From positions 62,001 to 126,000 of the forward strand of contig NZ_JAUJZH010000021.1 of NCBI RefSeq assembly GCF_030486595.1: a DNA stretch of 64,000 nucleotides, read 5' to 3'. The notes under the pieces were generated by a model. That model saw only the letters and a list, made by a program, of their open reading frames with translations. It was not told where the DNA came from and did no database searches. The translations under genes were made by a program, and so were the position numbers. Within the stretch, counting starts at the first letter, position 1. Each line of letters opens with the position of its first letter. Below, piece by piece: positions 24,801 through 34,105 of the stretch. The stretch comes from Variovorax ginsengisoli. GTDB taxonomy: Bacteria > Pseudomonadota > Gammaproteobacteria > Burkholderiales > Burkholderiaceae_C.

Positions 24801-25871
24801 ATGAACGAACACAACACCCAGCCGAGCGCGGCGAACCCAGTCCCGACGCTTTCGCTGGCCGGCTCGTCCTTCAACTTCATCGAAACCGGCGGGCGCGACG
24901 TGGAGAGCGCCGATTTCGTGCCTCTTTGGACCGCGGTGCGCCCTGGTGAGGTGTGGAAGATCTGGTGGAACGGCCACAAGTCCGAGCTCGAGCTGCGCTT
25001 CAACGAAACGACCCTCTGGGCTTCGCAGGTCTATCCGCTGCCCGGACGCCTGCGTGATCTGCCGGCGTACCGGCAGATCGTCGACCAGTTCACGGGTTCG
25101 ACGCAGGCCGGCACGGCGGGGTCGAGCTTCCTCAGCCGAGCACGCAAGGGGCTGATCGAGCGCGTCAACACGCCGCGCGCTCTCGGGCGGACGGCGCTGG
25201 CACTGGTGCGGTGGTTCCTGATGCTCATGGGCCTCGTGCTGCTGGTGACGATGTGCTCGCAGTTGCGCGCGCGCAGCTCCGGCAATCTGCCTCCCGGGTC
25301 GCACTACGGGGTGACAGCACCGTCCCGCGAACCTGTCGCGGCGAAGAGTGAAGTCCCTCCGGAAATGCGCGATCGCACGCTCGGTGACGCCCTTTCGGCG
25401 ACGGAGATGCAGGTCGTGGCGAATGCGGCGCGCGAGATGGGCATCCAGATGCGCCCGTCCGGCCAGCCCTTCGTGATCTTCAGCGACCCGAACTGCCCCT
25501 CGTGCAAGGACCTGGAGCCGAAGCTGTCCCAGATTGACCCGCGCTTCGTGCCCGTCATCGTTCCGGTTTCCTTCAAGGTCGGTTCGGAGGAGCTGGTCAA
25601 GAGCGTGCTGTGCGCGAAGGACACGGTTTCGGCCTGGTCAGCGGCGATCGGCGGCTATGGGCCCACCGGCGACGCTGTGAGCGACGGCAAATGTGCTGGC
25701 GCCGAGGACAAGGCGATGAAGGCAAACGGCGCCTTCGTCGCGCTGAACTTCACCGGCACCCCGACCCTGGTGTCGGCGACTGGCAAGGTGATCGCCGGCT
25801 CGGGGTCGCTCGACGATATCAACAAGTGGCTCGCCGAGAACGGTGGCCTGAAGGATGGCGCCGCGCGCTGA
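24801..25871 (+). CDS. trbB: TrbB-like thiol:disulfide isomerase (DsbC-type) membrane protein
   Basis: A 356-residue protein with one membrane segment (about 135-153) and a periplasmic thioredoxin-fold domain. The redox motif is SDPNCPSCKDLEPKL (CPSC) at about residues 231-245, and the cis-proline region FTGTPTLVSATGKVI is present, as in DsbC/DsbG. R64 TrbB, encoded between trbA and trbC, is the counterpart. It probably isomerises or reduces disulfides in exported transfer or pilus proteins, several of which have paired Cys. The cytoplasmic N-terminal 130 residues are unusual for Dsb proteins and may contact the machine. Confidence 0.82.
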   Translation: MNEHNTQPSAANPVPTLSLAGSSFNFIETGGRDVESADFVPLWTAVRPGEVWKIWWNGHKSELELRFNETTLWASQVYPLPGRLRDLPAYRQIVDQFTGSTQAGTAGSSFLSRARKGLIERVNTPRALGRTALALVRWFLMLMGLVLLVTMCSQLRARSSGNLPPGSHYGVTAPSREPVAAKSEVPPEMRDRTLGDALSATEMQVVANAAREMGIQMRPSGQPFVIFSDPNCPSCKDLEPKLSQIDPRFVPVIVPVSFKVGSEELVKSVLCAKDTVSAWSAAIGGYGPTGDAVSDGKCAGAEDKAMKANGAFVALNFTGTPTLVSATGKVIAGSGSLDDINKWLAENGGLKDGAAR

Positions 25872-25914
25872 ACCGCGTGCGCCCGTTCCCCGCTCCTGGC
25901 CACTGAACCGCCGT

Positions 25915-26697
25915 ATGACTGTCTCCTACCTCAATGGCCTGCTCGCTCGCGTGCGTGGCCTGGTGAACCGCCAGCCTCCTGAACCGGGGCCCGCCCCCCA
26001 GGAGGTGCTTCCTGCCCTGTCTCCAGAGGTCGCCGATTGCGTCACGGCATTCGATGACGGCTTGCGCGCGGCGGCCAGGGCCTGGTCGAGCGGTGCGCTG
26101 CTGCCCAAGGTGAATCCCCGGCGCGTGGAACGTGTGCTCGAGGCGCTGGCATCGCGCGAGACGCTGACGATCTCGGCGCTTGTCGTGGAGATCGCCGCGC
26201 CTGATAACGCTGTGTCCCCAGTCTCGGCCGTGACGGCGACCAACAACGTGATGCGCGAACAGTTCGTACGCGGGGTGATGGGCGCTGTGATGGCCGCCAT
26301 CGTCGACGTCGAGAAGGCTCACCGTCCCGGCATCCTCCAGGCCAGCGCGCTCCTGGATCGCACGCGCAACTGGATCGCCCGGCCGCTGTACCGGCAGTGC
26401 TCGGCGCCAGGTTCGGACCCGAAGGAGTTGGAGGCGGCGAACGACGTCCTTTGCAAGATCGCCTCCGACATCCTCGAGGGCAGCGACGAGCAGGCGGCCG
26501 CGATGGTGCGCGTTGGCATGGTCGGGCCGCTCGGCGTCGCGCTGCAGATCACCAAGATGCTGCAGGAGACGCCTCGCTCCGTGCTCGGCCTTCAGGTGGC
26601 CGGGTTCGAGTTCGCGGCACGCGAGGCGGCCGAAGCAGCCGCGGATGCAGTCGGAGAGGCAGATCCTGCCGGTGCCGGCTCTGGCGCCAAGTCCTGA
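25915..26697 (+). CDS. unknown protein between trbB and dotL
   Basis: A 260-residue protein read from the ATG at 25915; the frame is open from 25855, which would overlap trbB. It is soluble, largely helical and Ala-rich, with NNVMREQFVRGVMGAVMAAI and NDVLCKIASDILEGSDEQAA. No family recognised. Lying between TrbB and the DotL coupling ATPase, it may be an adaptor of the coupling complex comparable in position, not sequence, to small Icm chaperones (speculative). Confidence 0.55.
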   Translation: MTVSYLNGLLARVRGLVNRQPPEPGPAPQEVLPALSPEVADCVTAFDDGLRAAARAWSSGALLPKVNPRRVERVLEALASRETLTISALVVEIAAPDNAVSPVSAVTATNNVMREQFVRGVMGAVMAAIVDVEKAHRPGILQASALLDRTRNWIARPLYRQCSAPGSDPKELEAANDVLCKIASDILEGSDEQAAAMVRVGMVGPLGVALQITKMLQETPRSVLGLQVAGFEFAAREAAEAAADAVGEADPAGAGSGAKS

Positions 26698-26764
26698 TCG
26701 CCCACTCCTGAACCCGGCCCCTTTCCATTCAAACGTCCAGCGCCAGCGCTGAACCGGACCCCTC

Positions 26765-29700
26765 ATGGCTCTCATCGAACAGCACCAGGAAGTAAAGCTC
26801 TCACGCAACATCGCCGATACGCGCGGCTGGGGCGACAAGTACGCCGAGAAGCTCTCGAAGCCCGAGTTCCTGGCCGTCAATGTCCTGGCGGTCGTGCTGG
26901 CGATGGTCGCGATCAAGCCGCTCTTTCCCGTGTGGATAGTGGCCTTCCTCTTCCTGTTCTTCACGCACTTGAGCTACCGCGTGATCCTGCCGCTTCGCTA
27001 CCCGCCGGACGGTGTGGACGAGAAGGGCAAGGATGGCGACGGCATCATGTACGTGGGCCACATGCGCTCGACTAATCCGTATGAGAATTTCCGTGAAGTG
27101 TGGATGGCCGACTCGGACCTGCGTACCCACTTCTTGATCCTGGGGTCCACCGGCTCCGGCAAGTCCGAAACCCTCAAGGGCATGTTCTACAACGCGCTGT
27201 GCTGGGGCTCGGGCTTCTTCCTGGCCGACGGCAAGGCGGACAACAAGATGCCGCTGGACCTGATGGCCATGTGCCGGATGCTGGGTGCGGACGATGACTT
27301 CCTGGCGCTCAACTTCCTGATCGGCGGCAGTTCGCCCGAGAAGATCCGCGCGTCGCGCCGCCGGCGCACGAACATGATCAACACGTTCTCCGATTCGGAC
27401 GCCGACACGCAGATCCAGATGGGTGCCAACCTGCTGCCGAAGGCGGAAGGTGATGGCAAGAGCTGGCAGGAGAAGGCTCTGAACTTCTGGCGCTCGCTGG
27501 TGGCCGCGCTTTGCTACAAGCGCGACACGCAAGGCTTCGAGATCTCGGTGGGGGCCTACATCGACTACATGGGCCTGCCGAAGGTCGAGGAGCTCTACGC
27601 AGAGGGCTATCGCGAGTACATCGAGAAGGGTGAGTGGTCCTACGGCTTCGTGGGCATCAAGAGCTACTGCGAGTCGGGCGGCTGCCCGGGCTTCATGGTC
27701 GATCGCGTGATTGCCAAGTACAACCTTCCGCCCGACCCGAACTCGGCGAGCCGCACGGGCCTGCCAACAGATCGGGGCTTGGGTGGCCGCGGCGCGCCGG
27801 CGTCAGCCGCGGGCAAGCCAGCACAGAAGACCGAGCAGGATCAGGCGACCTACGACCAGCACGGCTATCGCATCGGCCAGCTCATGCCGGCGCTCAACCT
27901 GCTGGACAAGACCTACGGGCACATCTTCCGGGCGAAGTACTCCGAGATCGACATGGTCGACGTGGCGCTGAACAACCGCGTGCTGGTCATGATGATCCCG
28001 TCGCTCGAAAAGTCGGCGTCGGAAGCCGAGAACTTGGGCAAGCTGGCGATCGCGTGCCTTCGCGTGATGATGGGCCGCAACTTGGGCGCCGACATCGAAG
28101 GCGACCGCTCGATGGTGCTGGACTCGAAGGCAACCGAGGCGAACTACCCGTTCCTGGTGGCGCTGGACGAGCTGGGCTACTACTTCTCGGACGGTATTGC
28201 CGTGATGTTCGCGCAGGCGCGCAGCCTGGGCATGAGCATGATCGCCGCGGCGCAGGACATCGAGAAGCTCACCGAAGGCAGCCGCGCCTCCGAAGCGGGC
28301 GCGATGCTCGCCAACGCCGTGGCCAAGTACTTCATGCGGATCGACGACGCGCAGAAGACGCAGAAGCTGATCTCGGACTACGTGGGCAAGGCCCGCGTCG
28401 CGGTCTACAACCAGTACGCGCTCAACGCCGGCGGCTTCCGTCGCGACATGTCGGTGTCGGTGGAGACCGTCGAGCGCGTGACGATCGACGACATGCAGAG
28501 CATGAAGACCGGCCAGGGCTTGATCAACACGCGCGGCAAGACCTTCGGCATCGCTGGCTTCTATGTCGGCAACTACCTCGACAAGTACAAGATGAAGACG
28601 TTCCGGTTGAACCGGTTCCTTCAAGTGCGGCCTGTCTCAATGGCAGAGGTCGAGGCGAACGCCATCAAAGCGGACGCGCTCGAGGACAAGGTCTCCAAGG
28701 GCCTGAAGCTCATCGACATGCTCACCTACAAGACGAGCCCCAACCTGCAGGTCGAAGACGACATGCTGATCGGGCGGGTCTCGATGGTCGCGCAGGGCCT
28801 CCCGGCGAGCATCACCGGTGCCGAGCGTGGCGCAGCCCTCTACGTGGCGGCTCGCCGCGCTGCCGAGGATCTGGGACTGATCAAGGGCGCCGCGACCGGT
28901 GCCGATGCTGGTTCGCTCAGCGGCGGCGACCGTCCGCTCACGGATGCTGCCGTTGGAAACACGGCCCAGCCTGGCGCTGGGGCCGCGGCGGCGACCGCCG
29001 GCGGCGATCCGGAAGAGAGCGTGGGCCTGCCGTCGTCAGGCGAGTTCGCATCGTTCACCAGGCCGGGAGGAGCGCCAGCATCCGCTGATGCAGCCGTGGA
29101 AGCGGGTGCGCCGGCGCTCACGCCGGAGGTGAGCGACGACCCGTTTGCCTACCTGGACGATGCAATCTTCGAGCGCATGCCCGTGGAGGCGGTCACCTCG
29201 CCCACCCGCCGCGCGCCTCCTGCGTTCCCCGTCTCGCCTGCGAAGGCTGCGGCGCCAGCTCCCGCACCGACCTCGCCGCCGGCAGCTGCACAGCCAGGCG
29301 CGATCGACGTGGACGCCTTCATCGACGGGGCGCTGGGCGGTGGCGCTGCCGCTCCGGCCCGGCCCTTGGTCGCCCCGACGACGGCTCCCAGCGACCCAGC
29401 GGCCCTGTTTGCCGACCTGGACGGGGAGGGCGGTGTATCGGCGGCGACGGACGCTGCGCAGGCCCCCGCGGGCGAGCCGCTCGTGGCGGCGTCGGACATC
29501 TTCGCCCCGGACATCCTGTCGACGGCGGTGAAAGCCACCATCGCCGCGCTACTTTCCACAGGAGAGGTGGTCTACGAACAAAATAGTCGCGGCGCGTCCG
29601 GAAAATCCGCAGTTCCCACTGATAATGCAGCGGCGCCGGCAGTAGTACCAAAGGCGACAGCTTCGGCGACGCTCGGACAGAACCCCGGATGGGTGACGAA

Positions 29701-29947
29701 CGCGCTGGCAGGCGCGGAGACGACGCTGAAGAAGGTCGGTCCTGACGCGATCGGCTTCAATGATCGTACCCGCGAGCTGGTGGTTTCGGTCGAGGCGGCT
29801 CTGGGCGGGCCTGACCCGGTGGCGGCGGCGCAGATCACTGAGCGGATCGTCGCTGCCCAGGTGACGCCGGTTGAGGACGACGAGGTGCCGGACGGCAAGG
29901 AACAGAGCGTGGACGATTTCCTGGCGAGTCTGGGTGGAAGCATGTGA
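26765..29947 (+). CDS. trbC: DotL/IcmO/TrbC type IV coupling protein (substrate receptor ATPase)
   Basis: A 1060-residue VirD4-class ATPase. Two N-terminal membrane segments lie within about 38-75. Walker A GSTGSGKS is at residues 127-134 and Walker B LVALDELG at 464-471. It delivers the relaxase-DNA complex to the channel. After the ATPase domain and a DotL-type region (to about 700) comes a roughly 330-residue Ala/Pro-rich tail, making it considerably longer than Legionella DotL or R64 TrbC (about 760-780). The tail ends with an acidic helix (EDDEVPDGKEQSVDDFLASL), which could be a docking peptide for partners such as DotN (inference). Confidence 0.94.
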   Translation: MALIEQHQEVKLSRNIADTRGWGDKYAEKLSKPEFLAVNVLAVVLAMVAIKPLFPVWIVAFLFLFFTHLSYRVILPLRYPPDGVDEKGKDGDGIMYVGHMRSTNPYENFREVWMADSDLRTHFLILGSTGSGKSETLKGMFYNALCWGSGFFLADGKADNKMPLDLMAMCRMLGADDDFLALNFLIGGSSPEKIRASRRRRTNMINTFSDSDADTQIQMGANLLPKAEGDGKSWQEKALNFWRSLVAALCYKRDTQGFEISVGAYIDYMGLPKVEELYAEGYREYIEKGEWSYGFVGIKSYCESGGCPGFMVDRVIAKYNLPPDPNSASRTGLPTDRGLGGRGAPASAAGKPAQKTEQDQATYDQHGYRIGQLMPALNLLDKTYGHIFRAKYSEIDMVDVALNNRVLVMMIPSLEKSASEAENLGKLAIACLRVMMGRNLGADIEGDRSMVLDSKATEANYPFLVALDELGYYFSDGIAVMFAQARSLGMSMIAAAQDIEKLTEGSRASEAGAMLANAVAKYFMRIDDAQKTQKLISDYVGKARVAVYNQYALNAGGFRRDMSVSVETVERVTIDDMQSMKTGQGLINTRGKTFGIAGFYVGNYLDKYKMKTFRLNRFLQVRPVSMAEVEANAIKADALEDKVSKGLKLIDMLTYKTSPNLQVEDDMLIGRVSMVAQGLPASITGAERGAALYVAARRAAEDLGLIKGAATGADAGSLSGGDRPLTDAAVGNTAQPGAGAAAATAGGDPEESVGLPSSGEFASFTRPGGAPASADAAVEAGAPALTPEVSDDPFAYLDDAIFERMPVEAVTSPTRRAPPAFPVSPAKAAAPAPAPTSPPAAAQPGAIDVDAFIDGALGGGAAAPARPLVAPTTAPSDPAALFADLDGEGGVSAATDAAQAPAGEPLVAASDIFAPDILSTAVKATIAALLSTGEVVYEQNSRGASGKSAVPTDNAAAPAVVPKATASATLGQNPGWVTNALAGAETTLKKVGPDAIGFNDRTRELVVSVEAALGGPDPVAAAQITERIVAAQVTPVEDDEVPDGKEQSVDDFLASLGGSM

Positions 29948-30025
29948 GGCGTGACTTTTTCGCGCTGAGGGTGTCGTTTCCTTGTGAAAAGGGGCGAAGT
30001 CCTACTGGTTACAATCTGCTGGCCT

Positions 30026-30055
30026 TGATATAAATGTTCGTGTAGCAGTTATTCC
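30026..30055 (+). promoter_or_regulatory. candidate promoter of the 30-34 kb operon
   Basis: TTGATA (30026-30031), 18 bases, then TTATTC (30050-30055). The spacer contains TTCGTGT (30038-30044), the block shared with the bactofilin promoter and others, though its distance to the -10 is a few bases longer here. A TACAAT at 30011 could be a second -10. It lies in the 125-bp gap after dotL and would start transcription close to the ATG at 30073. Confidence 0.4.
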
Positions 30056-30072
30056 GTGGAAAATTGAATCGA

Positions 30073-31299
30073 ATGGATCGGATCGACCGATCGATGCTTT
30101 TTACCCAGAAACTGCACCACGCCATGTCCATCCTGACCAACGATTCACCTTCCTTTGCAATCACTCCGACCGCTGCCGCGGCCGGCAGTGAAGCGCGCAT
30201 GGCGGAGGCTGGCTTGGTCCATGGCGCCGCGCCCAAGGAAGATTCACTGAAACTGGAAGACGCCGCGCGCCTCATCCGCGACACGGCCGCGAAGCTCTGG
30301 GCGGGATCGAAGGCTGTCGCCTCGGGCCTGTGGCAGATGCTGGTCAATTTCTTCCGCTGGATCACTCGTCCGTTCCGTGCTGGCCAGGCGAATGGAACTG
30401 GTGCTCCGGCCGACGGACAGGGCGCTGGCGCGGGTAGTCCGGCCGATGTCAATCGTATGACCGATGGTCCTGAAGGTGACGCCGACAGCAACGCGCCAGG
30501 TGAGGCCTTGGGGGCGGACGGCGGCAAGGGCATTCCCGAGGACTATCTTGGCCAGGACCAAGAGTCCGATACTCCGGTGCCTGGCCTGAAGAAGCCAGTG
30601 AAGTTCGCGTTCCCCGCGGGATTCGCCGGCAAGAAGCCCGAGGGCGATCTTCCCCTCGGCGCGGACACGATCGTCGGCGCGATGAAGCGTCTGAATGAGA
30701 AGGTCCCAGATCTGAGCGCCGTGGACGAGAGCAAGCTGCCCGTCATCGCTGCAATCGGTCTGCTTGAACAATGCGTGTCCGATGCGACCCAGGCCATGGC
30801 CCATGCGCGGTCGCTGGACGTGCAGATCAACACCCAGCTGGTGGCGCTGGCCGCCCTGAGCGACACGCCGGCCGACCAGTTGCTGGCCCAGGTGCTGGCG
30901 AGCGATGAGCTCGGAGGCTTGCCGGGTGCCGAGATCCGGCGGATGCACGCTGAACGAGTGGCCTGCGAGCAGCGGGCGGCGTCGCTTCAACGGACGATCG
31001 AATCGTCCCTGATGAATGTGAAGCAGCAGGGCCTGGACGTCGTGGAAATCGCGACTCTCGCGAAGGTCGACGAGGCTCTGCCGGACTGGAGGGCGAAGAT
31101 CGCTCTGCCGGGCGACCAGGCGCCCGCCGCCCTGACTCCTGCCGAACGCCGGGAACTGGCGCTCGATGTCGATCCCGAACTGGAGGTCGGCCCCACCGAG
31201 CCGAGCCCGCAGCGGGTGGCCAGCCTGAAGGCAGCACTGAATTCAAACGTTTCCAACGACAATGAGCACGAACACGAAAACGATCGCCCCCGCGGCTAA
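30073..31299 (+). CDS. unknown protein, first of the operon after dotL
   Basis: About 408 residues; the start is uncertain (ATG at 30073, 30094 or 30124). An amphipathic stretch around residues 83-105 (LWQMLVNFFRWITRPFRAGQ) could touch the membrane. A disordered Gly/Asp-rich linker follows, then a helical domain (about 205-340: KLPVIAAIGLLEQCVSDATQ, EIRRMHAERVACEQRAASLQ). The C-terminus overlaps the next gene by 38 bases. No family recognised. Confidence 0.55.
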   Translation: MDRIDRSMLFTQKLHHAMSILTNDSPSFAITPTAAAAGSEARMAEAGLVHGAAPKEDSLKLEDAARLIRDTAAKLWAGSKAVASGLWQMLVNFFRWITRPFRAGQANGTGAPADGQGAGAGSPADVNRMTDGPEGDADSNAPGEALGADGGKGIPEDYLGQDQESDTPVPGLKKPVKFAFPAGFAGKKPEGDLPLGADTIVGAMKRLNEKVPDLSAVDESKLPVIAAIGLLEQCVSDATQAMAHARSLDVQINTQLVALAALSDTPADQLLAQVLASDELGGLPGAEIRRMHAERVACEQRAASLQRTIESSLMNVKQQGLDVVEIATLAKVDEALPDWRAKIALPGDQAPAALTPAERRELALDVDPELEVGPTEPSPQRVASLKAALNSNVSNDNEHEHENDRPRG

Positions 31300-32287
31300 G
31301 AAGGCAGGGGCCAAGACGACCCGGGTGAAAAAGCCCGCCGCGTCCGCTCCTGCCAAGAAGCGTGTGAGCAAGCCTCGCGTTCCCTCCCAGAAGCAGCTGC
31401 TGGCGCGTCAAGAGCGCCGCGAGCAGCGAGAAGCGGAGCGGGCCGATCGCAGCGCCAAGCGCGTTCTCCAGAAGGAACTGGAGAAGAAGGCGCGCCTGAT
31501 CGCGCGTGAGGAGCGGAAGAAGCAGCGCGAAGCCGCCAAGCTCGCAGAGCGCCTCGCCCGCAAGGAAGCAAAGGCAGCCCTGAAGCTCGCTCGCAAGGCC
31601 GGGCGGCCTGGCGTGCCCACGATCAAGAAGGACATGGAGATCGACCACGCCGAGCTGCTCAAGCCGTGGACGGAGCGCCCCCTTACCGGTCGCGACGTGG
31701 ATACTCTGTGCAAGCGCTTCGAGCTGAACGCCTCGGAGTTCGCCTCGGCGCTGGGCCTGCAGAATCGCTTCGCGTTCGCCAAGCTGCTGCGATCGAGCAA
31801 GGTCATCCCCTTCGACGTTGAAATGCTGTGCCGGCTCTACGACGAGAGCCCCTCGCCTGCGCCTTGGCGCAAGTACGAGGCGGACGAGGTGTTCAAGGCG
31901 ATGTACGGCTCGTTGATCGACCACGTCTGCAAGCACGGCGTCAACGAGGATCGCGACTACATCGAGATGCAGTACTCGAAGCGCTTCACATCCGCGCTCG
32001 ATCGCTCCTCATCGACCGCATACCGCTGGATGGAGAAGACCGAAGGCAGCGGTGCCCGACTGGTGATCGATCTGCTTCTGCGCAAGATCATGTCGATGCC
32101 CAACCCTCGGGAAGCGCTCGAACGTCTCTCGACCGTCGTGCACCGTGTTCGTGGTGGCGATTTCGAGACCCGCGGGCCCGCTCCCGTGCCAGGTGCCCCG
32201 CGCAGCAAGCGCGGCCGCGCATCGGGGCGTAGCGCCGCTCGCCGCGGCTCGGCGATGCCGCTGCCCATCCGCCCACTTACCCTCTGA
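31262..32287 (+). CDS. putative DNA-binding protein with histone H1-like N-terminal tail
   Basis: A 341-residue protein. Residues 1-115 are Lys/Ala/Arg-rich, first with AAKK and PAAS units like histone H1 and AlgP-type tails, then a charged helix (QERREQREAERADRSAKRVL). Residues about 130-270 look globular, with RFELNASEFASALGLQNRFA resembling a helix-turn-helix of the Xre/Cro type. A basic Arg/Gly/Ser tail closes the protein. It probably binds DNA, either as a nucleoid-associated protein or a regulator of the element. The family was not identified. Confidence 0.55.
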   Translation: MSTNTKTIAPAAKKAGAKTTRVKKPAASAPAKKRVSKPRVPSQKQLLARQERREQREAERADRSAKRVLQKELEKKARLIAREERKKQREAAKLAERLARKEAKAALKLARKAGRPGVPTIKKDMEIDHAELLKPWTERPLTGRDVDTLCKRFELNASEFASALGLQNRFAFAKLLRSSKVIPFDVEMLCRLYDESPSPAPWRKYEADEVFKAMYGSLIDHVCKHGVNEDRDYIEMQYSKRFTSALDRSSSTAYRWMEKTEGSGARLVIDLLLRKIMSMPNPREALERLSTVVHRVRGGDFETRGPAPVPGAPRSKRGRASGRSAARRGSAMPLPIRPLTL

Positions 32288-32298
32288 TCGGTGTCGAA

Positions 32299-32982
32299 AT
32301 GAAGCAACCTGTTGTTCTTCCGCCGCGAGACGAAAAGCGCATCGGTCGTGCCAATGGCGCGACGTTCTTCCGCTCCTTCCTGCTGGCCGACCGCCGTCCG
32401 TCCGTCATCGACTTTCGCGAGACCCTCGTGGGTCTGGAAGGGACAAATCCTCGGGACCTGCCCGAGGATCTCGTCTGGGCTGTCCACGGTACCCGGTCGA
32501 TCGCTGACGCGAGCATCTATTTCTCGAAGGCCTCAATCGATGAGGGCAAGCTCCTCTACGAGGTCGAGCTCTGGATGGCCTTCGACCACCTCAAGGAGTC
32601 GACGACCTCGGTGACCGAACAGTCGGTGCGCAACTCGGGCCTCCTCACCTCGACGCGGCTTCGCGCTGACTACGAGCAGGAACTCAAGGACATCGTGCTC
32701 TCGTACGTGGAGGGACGCATCACGAAGAAGGACTTCGCCGTGGTGTCGACGCTCAGCCTGCAGCAGCTGTTGGTGCAGTTCCCTTCGGCTGTCTGGCGGT
32801 TCATGCGCGAGCGCCCGTATGTGAAGGCGTTCGTCCACCAGGCGGTGGTGCGAGTTGCCGAGAAGAACGACAAGCGCGAAGCAGTGGGGGCGCGCCTGAA
32901 TGTCATCACGTTCCGCCCGGATCCGAAGCGGGTCGTCGAGGCGTCCGTGCGACAGGACGCAGGGATCAAGGTAACGCTCTAG
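32299..32982 (+). CDS. hypothetical protein
   Basis: A 227-residue soluble protein starting MKQPVVLPPRDEKRIGRANG. It has alternating helices and strands and a run VSTLSLQQLLVQFPSAVWRF in the middle. No recognised family, signal peptide or membrane segment. It begins 11 bases after the preceding stop and ends 8 bases before the next start, so it belongs to the operon 30073-33485. Confidence 0.6.
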   Translation: MKQPVVLPPRDEKRIGRANGATFFRSFLLADRRPSVIDFRETLVGLEGTNPRDLPEDLVWAVHGTRSIADASIYFSKASIDEGKLLYEVELWMAFDHLKESTTSVTEQSVRNSGLLTSTRLRADYEQELKDIVLSYVEGRITKKDFAVVSTLSLQQLLVQFPSAVWRFMRERPYVKAFVHQAVVRVAEKNDKREAVGARLNVITFRPDPKRVVEASVRQDAGIKVTL

Positions 32983-32990
32983 AGACGACG

Positions 32991-33485
32991 ATGCTGGATT
33001 TCGCAATGATGAGCGCCGAAGAGGCGCTGGAACAGACCCTGGTCCTGGCGGCGAGGGCCAAAGAGGAACGCCGCCTCGGTGCGCCGCCGGTGAAGCATGT
33101 TTCGCTCGCGGAAAGCGATCTGGAGCGGCTTCGCGACTGTCTGCTGGCCCATGTCGAGAACCTGGGGCATATCGAGCTGTCGTCGCCGACGATGGTCGAC
33201 GTCTACCTGAACACGGCGGCGCGTTCGCTCATCGAGGAGGCGCAGGCCGCCGGCGTCTGCACCAAGCCGGGCCTTCACTGGTTCGCGCGCCTGGGCAGCG
33301 TTTGCATGGTCCTGTTCGCCGACGAGCAGCGCCTGCGATCCGTCGATTCCGATCATCTGGTGGCGCTCGCCCACGAGAGCGCGATCCGCACCGCGCAAAA
33401 GGCCGGCCGACCGTTCAACAGCCAGGCCCTCGCGACCTACGAAGCTCGGGCTGCCGCCGCCAATCACGGCGAGCGCATCGGTTGA
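32991..33485 (+). CDS. hypothetical protein
   Basis: A 164-residue soluble, largely helical protein (MMSAEEALEQTLVLAARAKE; DHLVALAHESAIRTAQKAGR). No family recognised. A second start at 33006 or 33009 is possible. It is the last tightly spaced gene of the operon; 144 bases without a gene follow. Confidence 0.6.
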   Translation: MLDFAMMSAEEALEQTLVLAARAKEERRLGAPPVKHVSLAESDLERLRDCLLAHVENLGHIELSSPTMVDVYLNTAARSLIEEAQAAGVCTKPGLHWFARLGSVCMVLFADEQRLRSVDSDHLVALAHESAIRTAQKAGRPFNSQALATYEARAAAANHGERIG

Positions 33486-33629
33486 TCGCAGAGCCGCGCT
33501 CGCGGGAGCGAGTCGGGCTCGCCAGTTGCAGCTGCGGCGAAGTTCGCCTGGCTACTTAAAAGCACGCGCCTCGCCAGGTCGCCCGGGCTGGCTCTTGTAT
33601 TGCGGGACGCTCGCTGGTCAAATGCCTCG

Positions 33630-33977
33630 ATGGCTGAGCAAATTTTCATTGGCGACGCCCCGACGAACGAGGCCGGCAAGGAAATCCGTTTTCCGACGTG
33701 CGATGTTTGGGTGGCCTTGCACGAGTGCATCACCTCAGACCTGTACCCCGACCTTCCCTTTTTTCCGACGATCGGCCCGAGGGATGCAAAGATCCTGGCC
33801 ACCGCCATTCGCGGTGCGCTGGCTGACGGCTCCTGCGAACGACATTTCGGCGATCAGGCGCTTCTGGAAGCAATGGGCACGCCGAAAGAAGAGAAGTTCG
33901 CCGCGGACAAGTATCTGGCCTGGATGAAGGGTTTTGCGACCTTCCTTGAAGGCTGCGGCGGCTGCCGGCCGGGGTAA
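33630..33977 (+). CDS. small hypothetical protein next to the IS30 element
   Basis: A 115-residue protein from the ATG at 33630 (the frame is open from 33600). It contains FPTCDVWVALHECITSDLYP and ends FATFLEGCGGCRPG, with a CGGC pair at the C-terminus. No family recognised. The IS30-family element begins 65 bases after its stop, so it is not visibly interrupted. Confidence 0.55.
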   Translation: MAEQIFIGDAPTNEAGKEIRFPTCDVWVALHECITSDLYPDLPFFPTIGPRDAKILATAIRGALADGSCERHFGDQALLEAMGTPKEEKFAADKYLAWMKGFATFLEGCGGCRPG

Positions 33978-34041
33978 AGGCACGACGCGCTTCGTTGGTC
34001 CGCTGGGCACTGGCGGGCGAGCGCCCTGTACCGCCGGTATG

Positions 34042-34069
34042 GGCTGCGGATTCAACCGGTCGATGCAAC
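34042..34069 (+). repeat. left terminal inverted repeat of the IS30 element
   Basis: Twenty-eight bases starting GGCTGCGGATTCAACC and ending GATGCAAC, exactly complementary to the right end at 35249-35276. Confidence 0.88.
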
Positions 34070-34105
34070 ACACTGAAGCTGCCGTAGGCAGAAGGAGTGT
34101 TGCAG

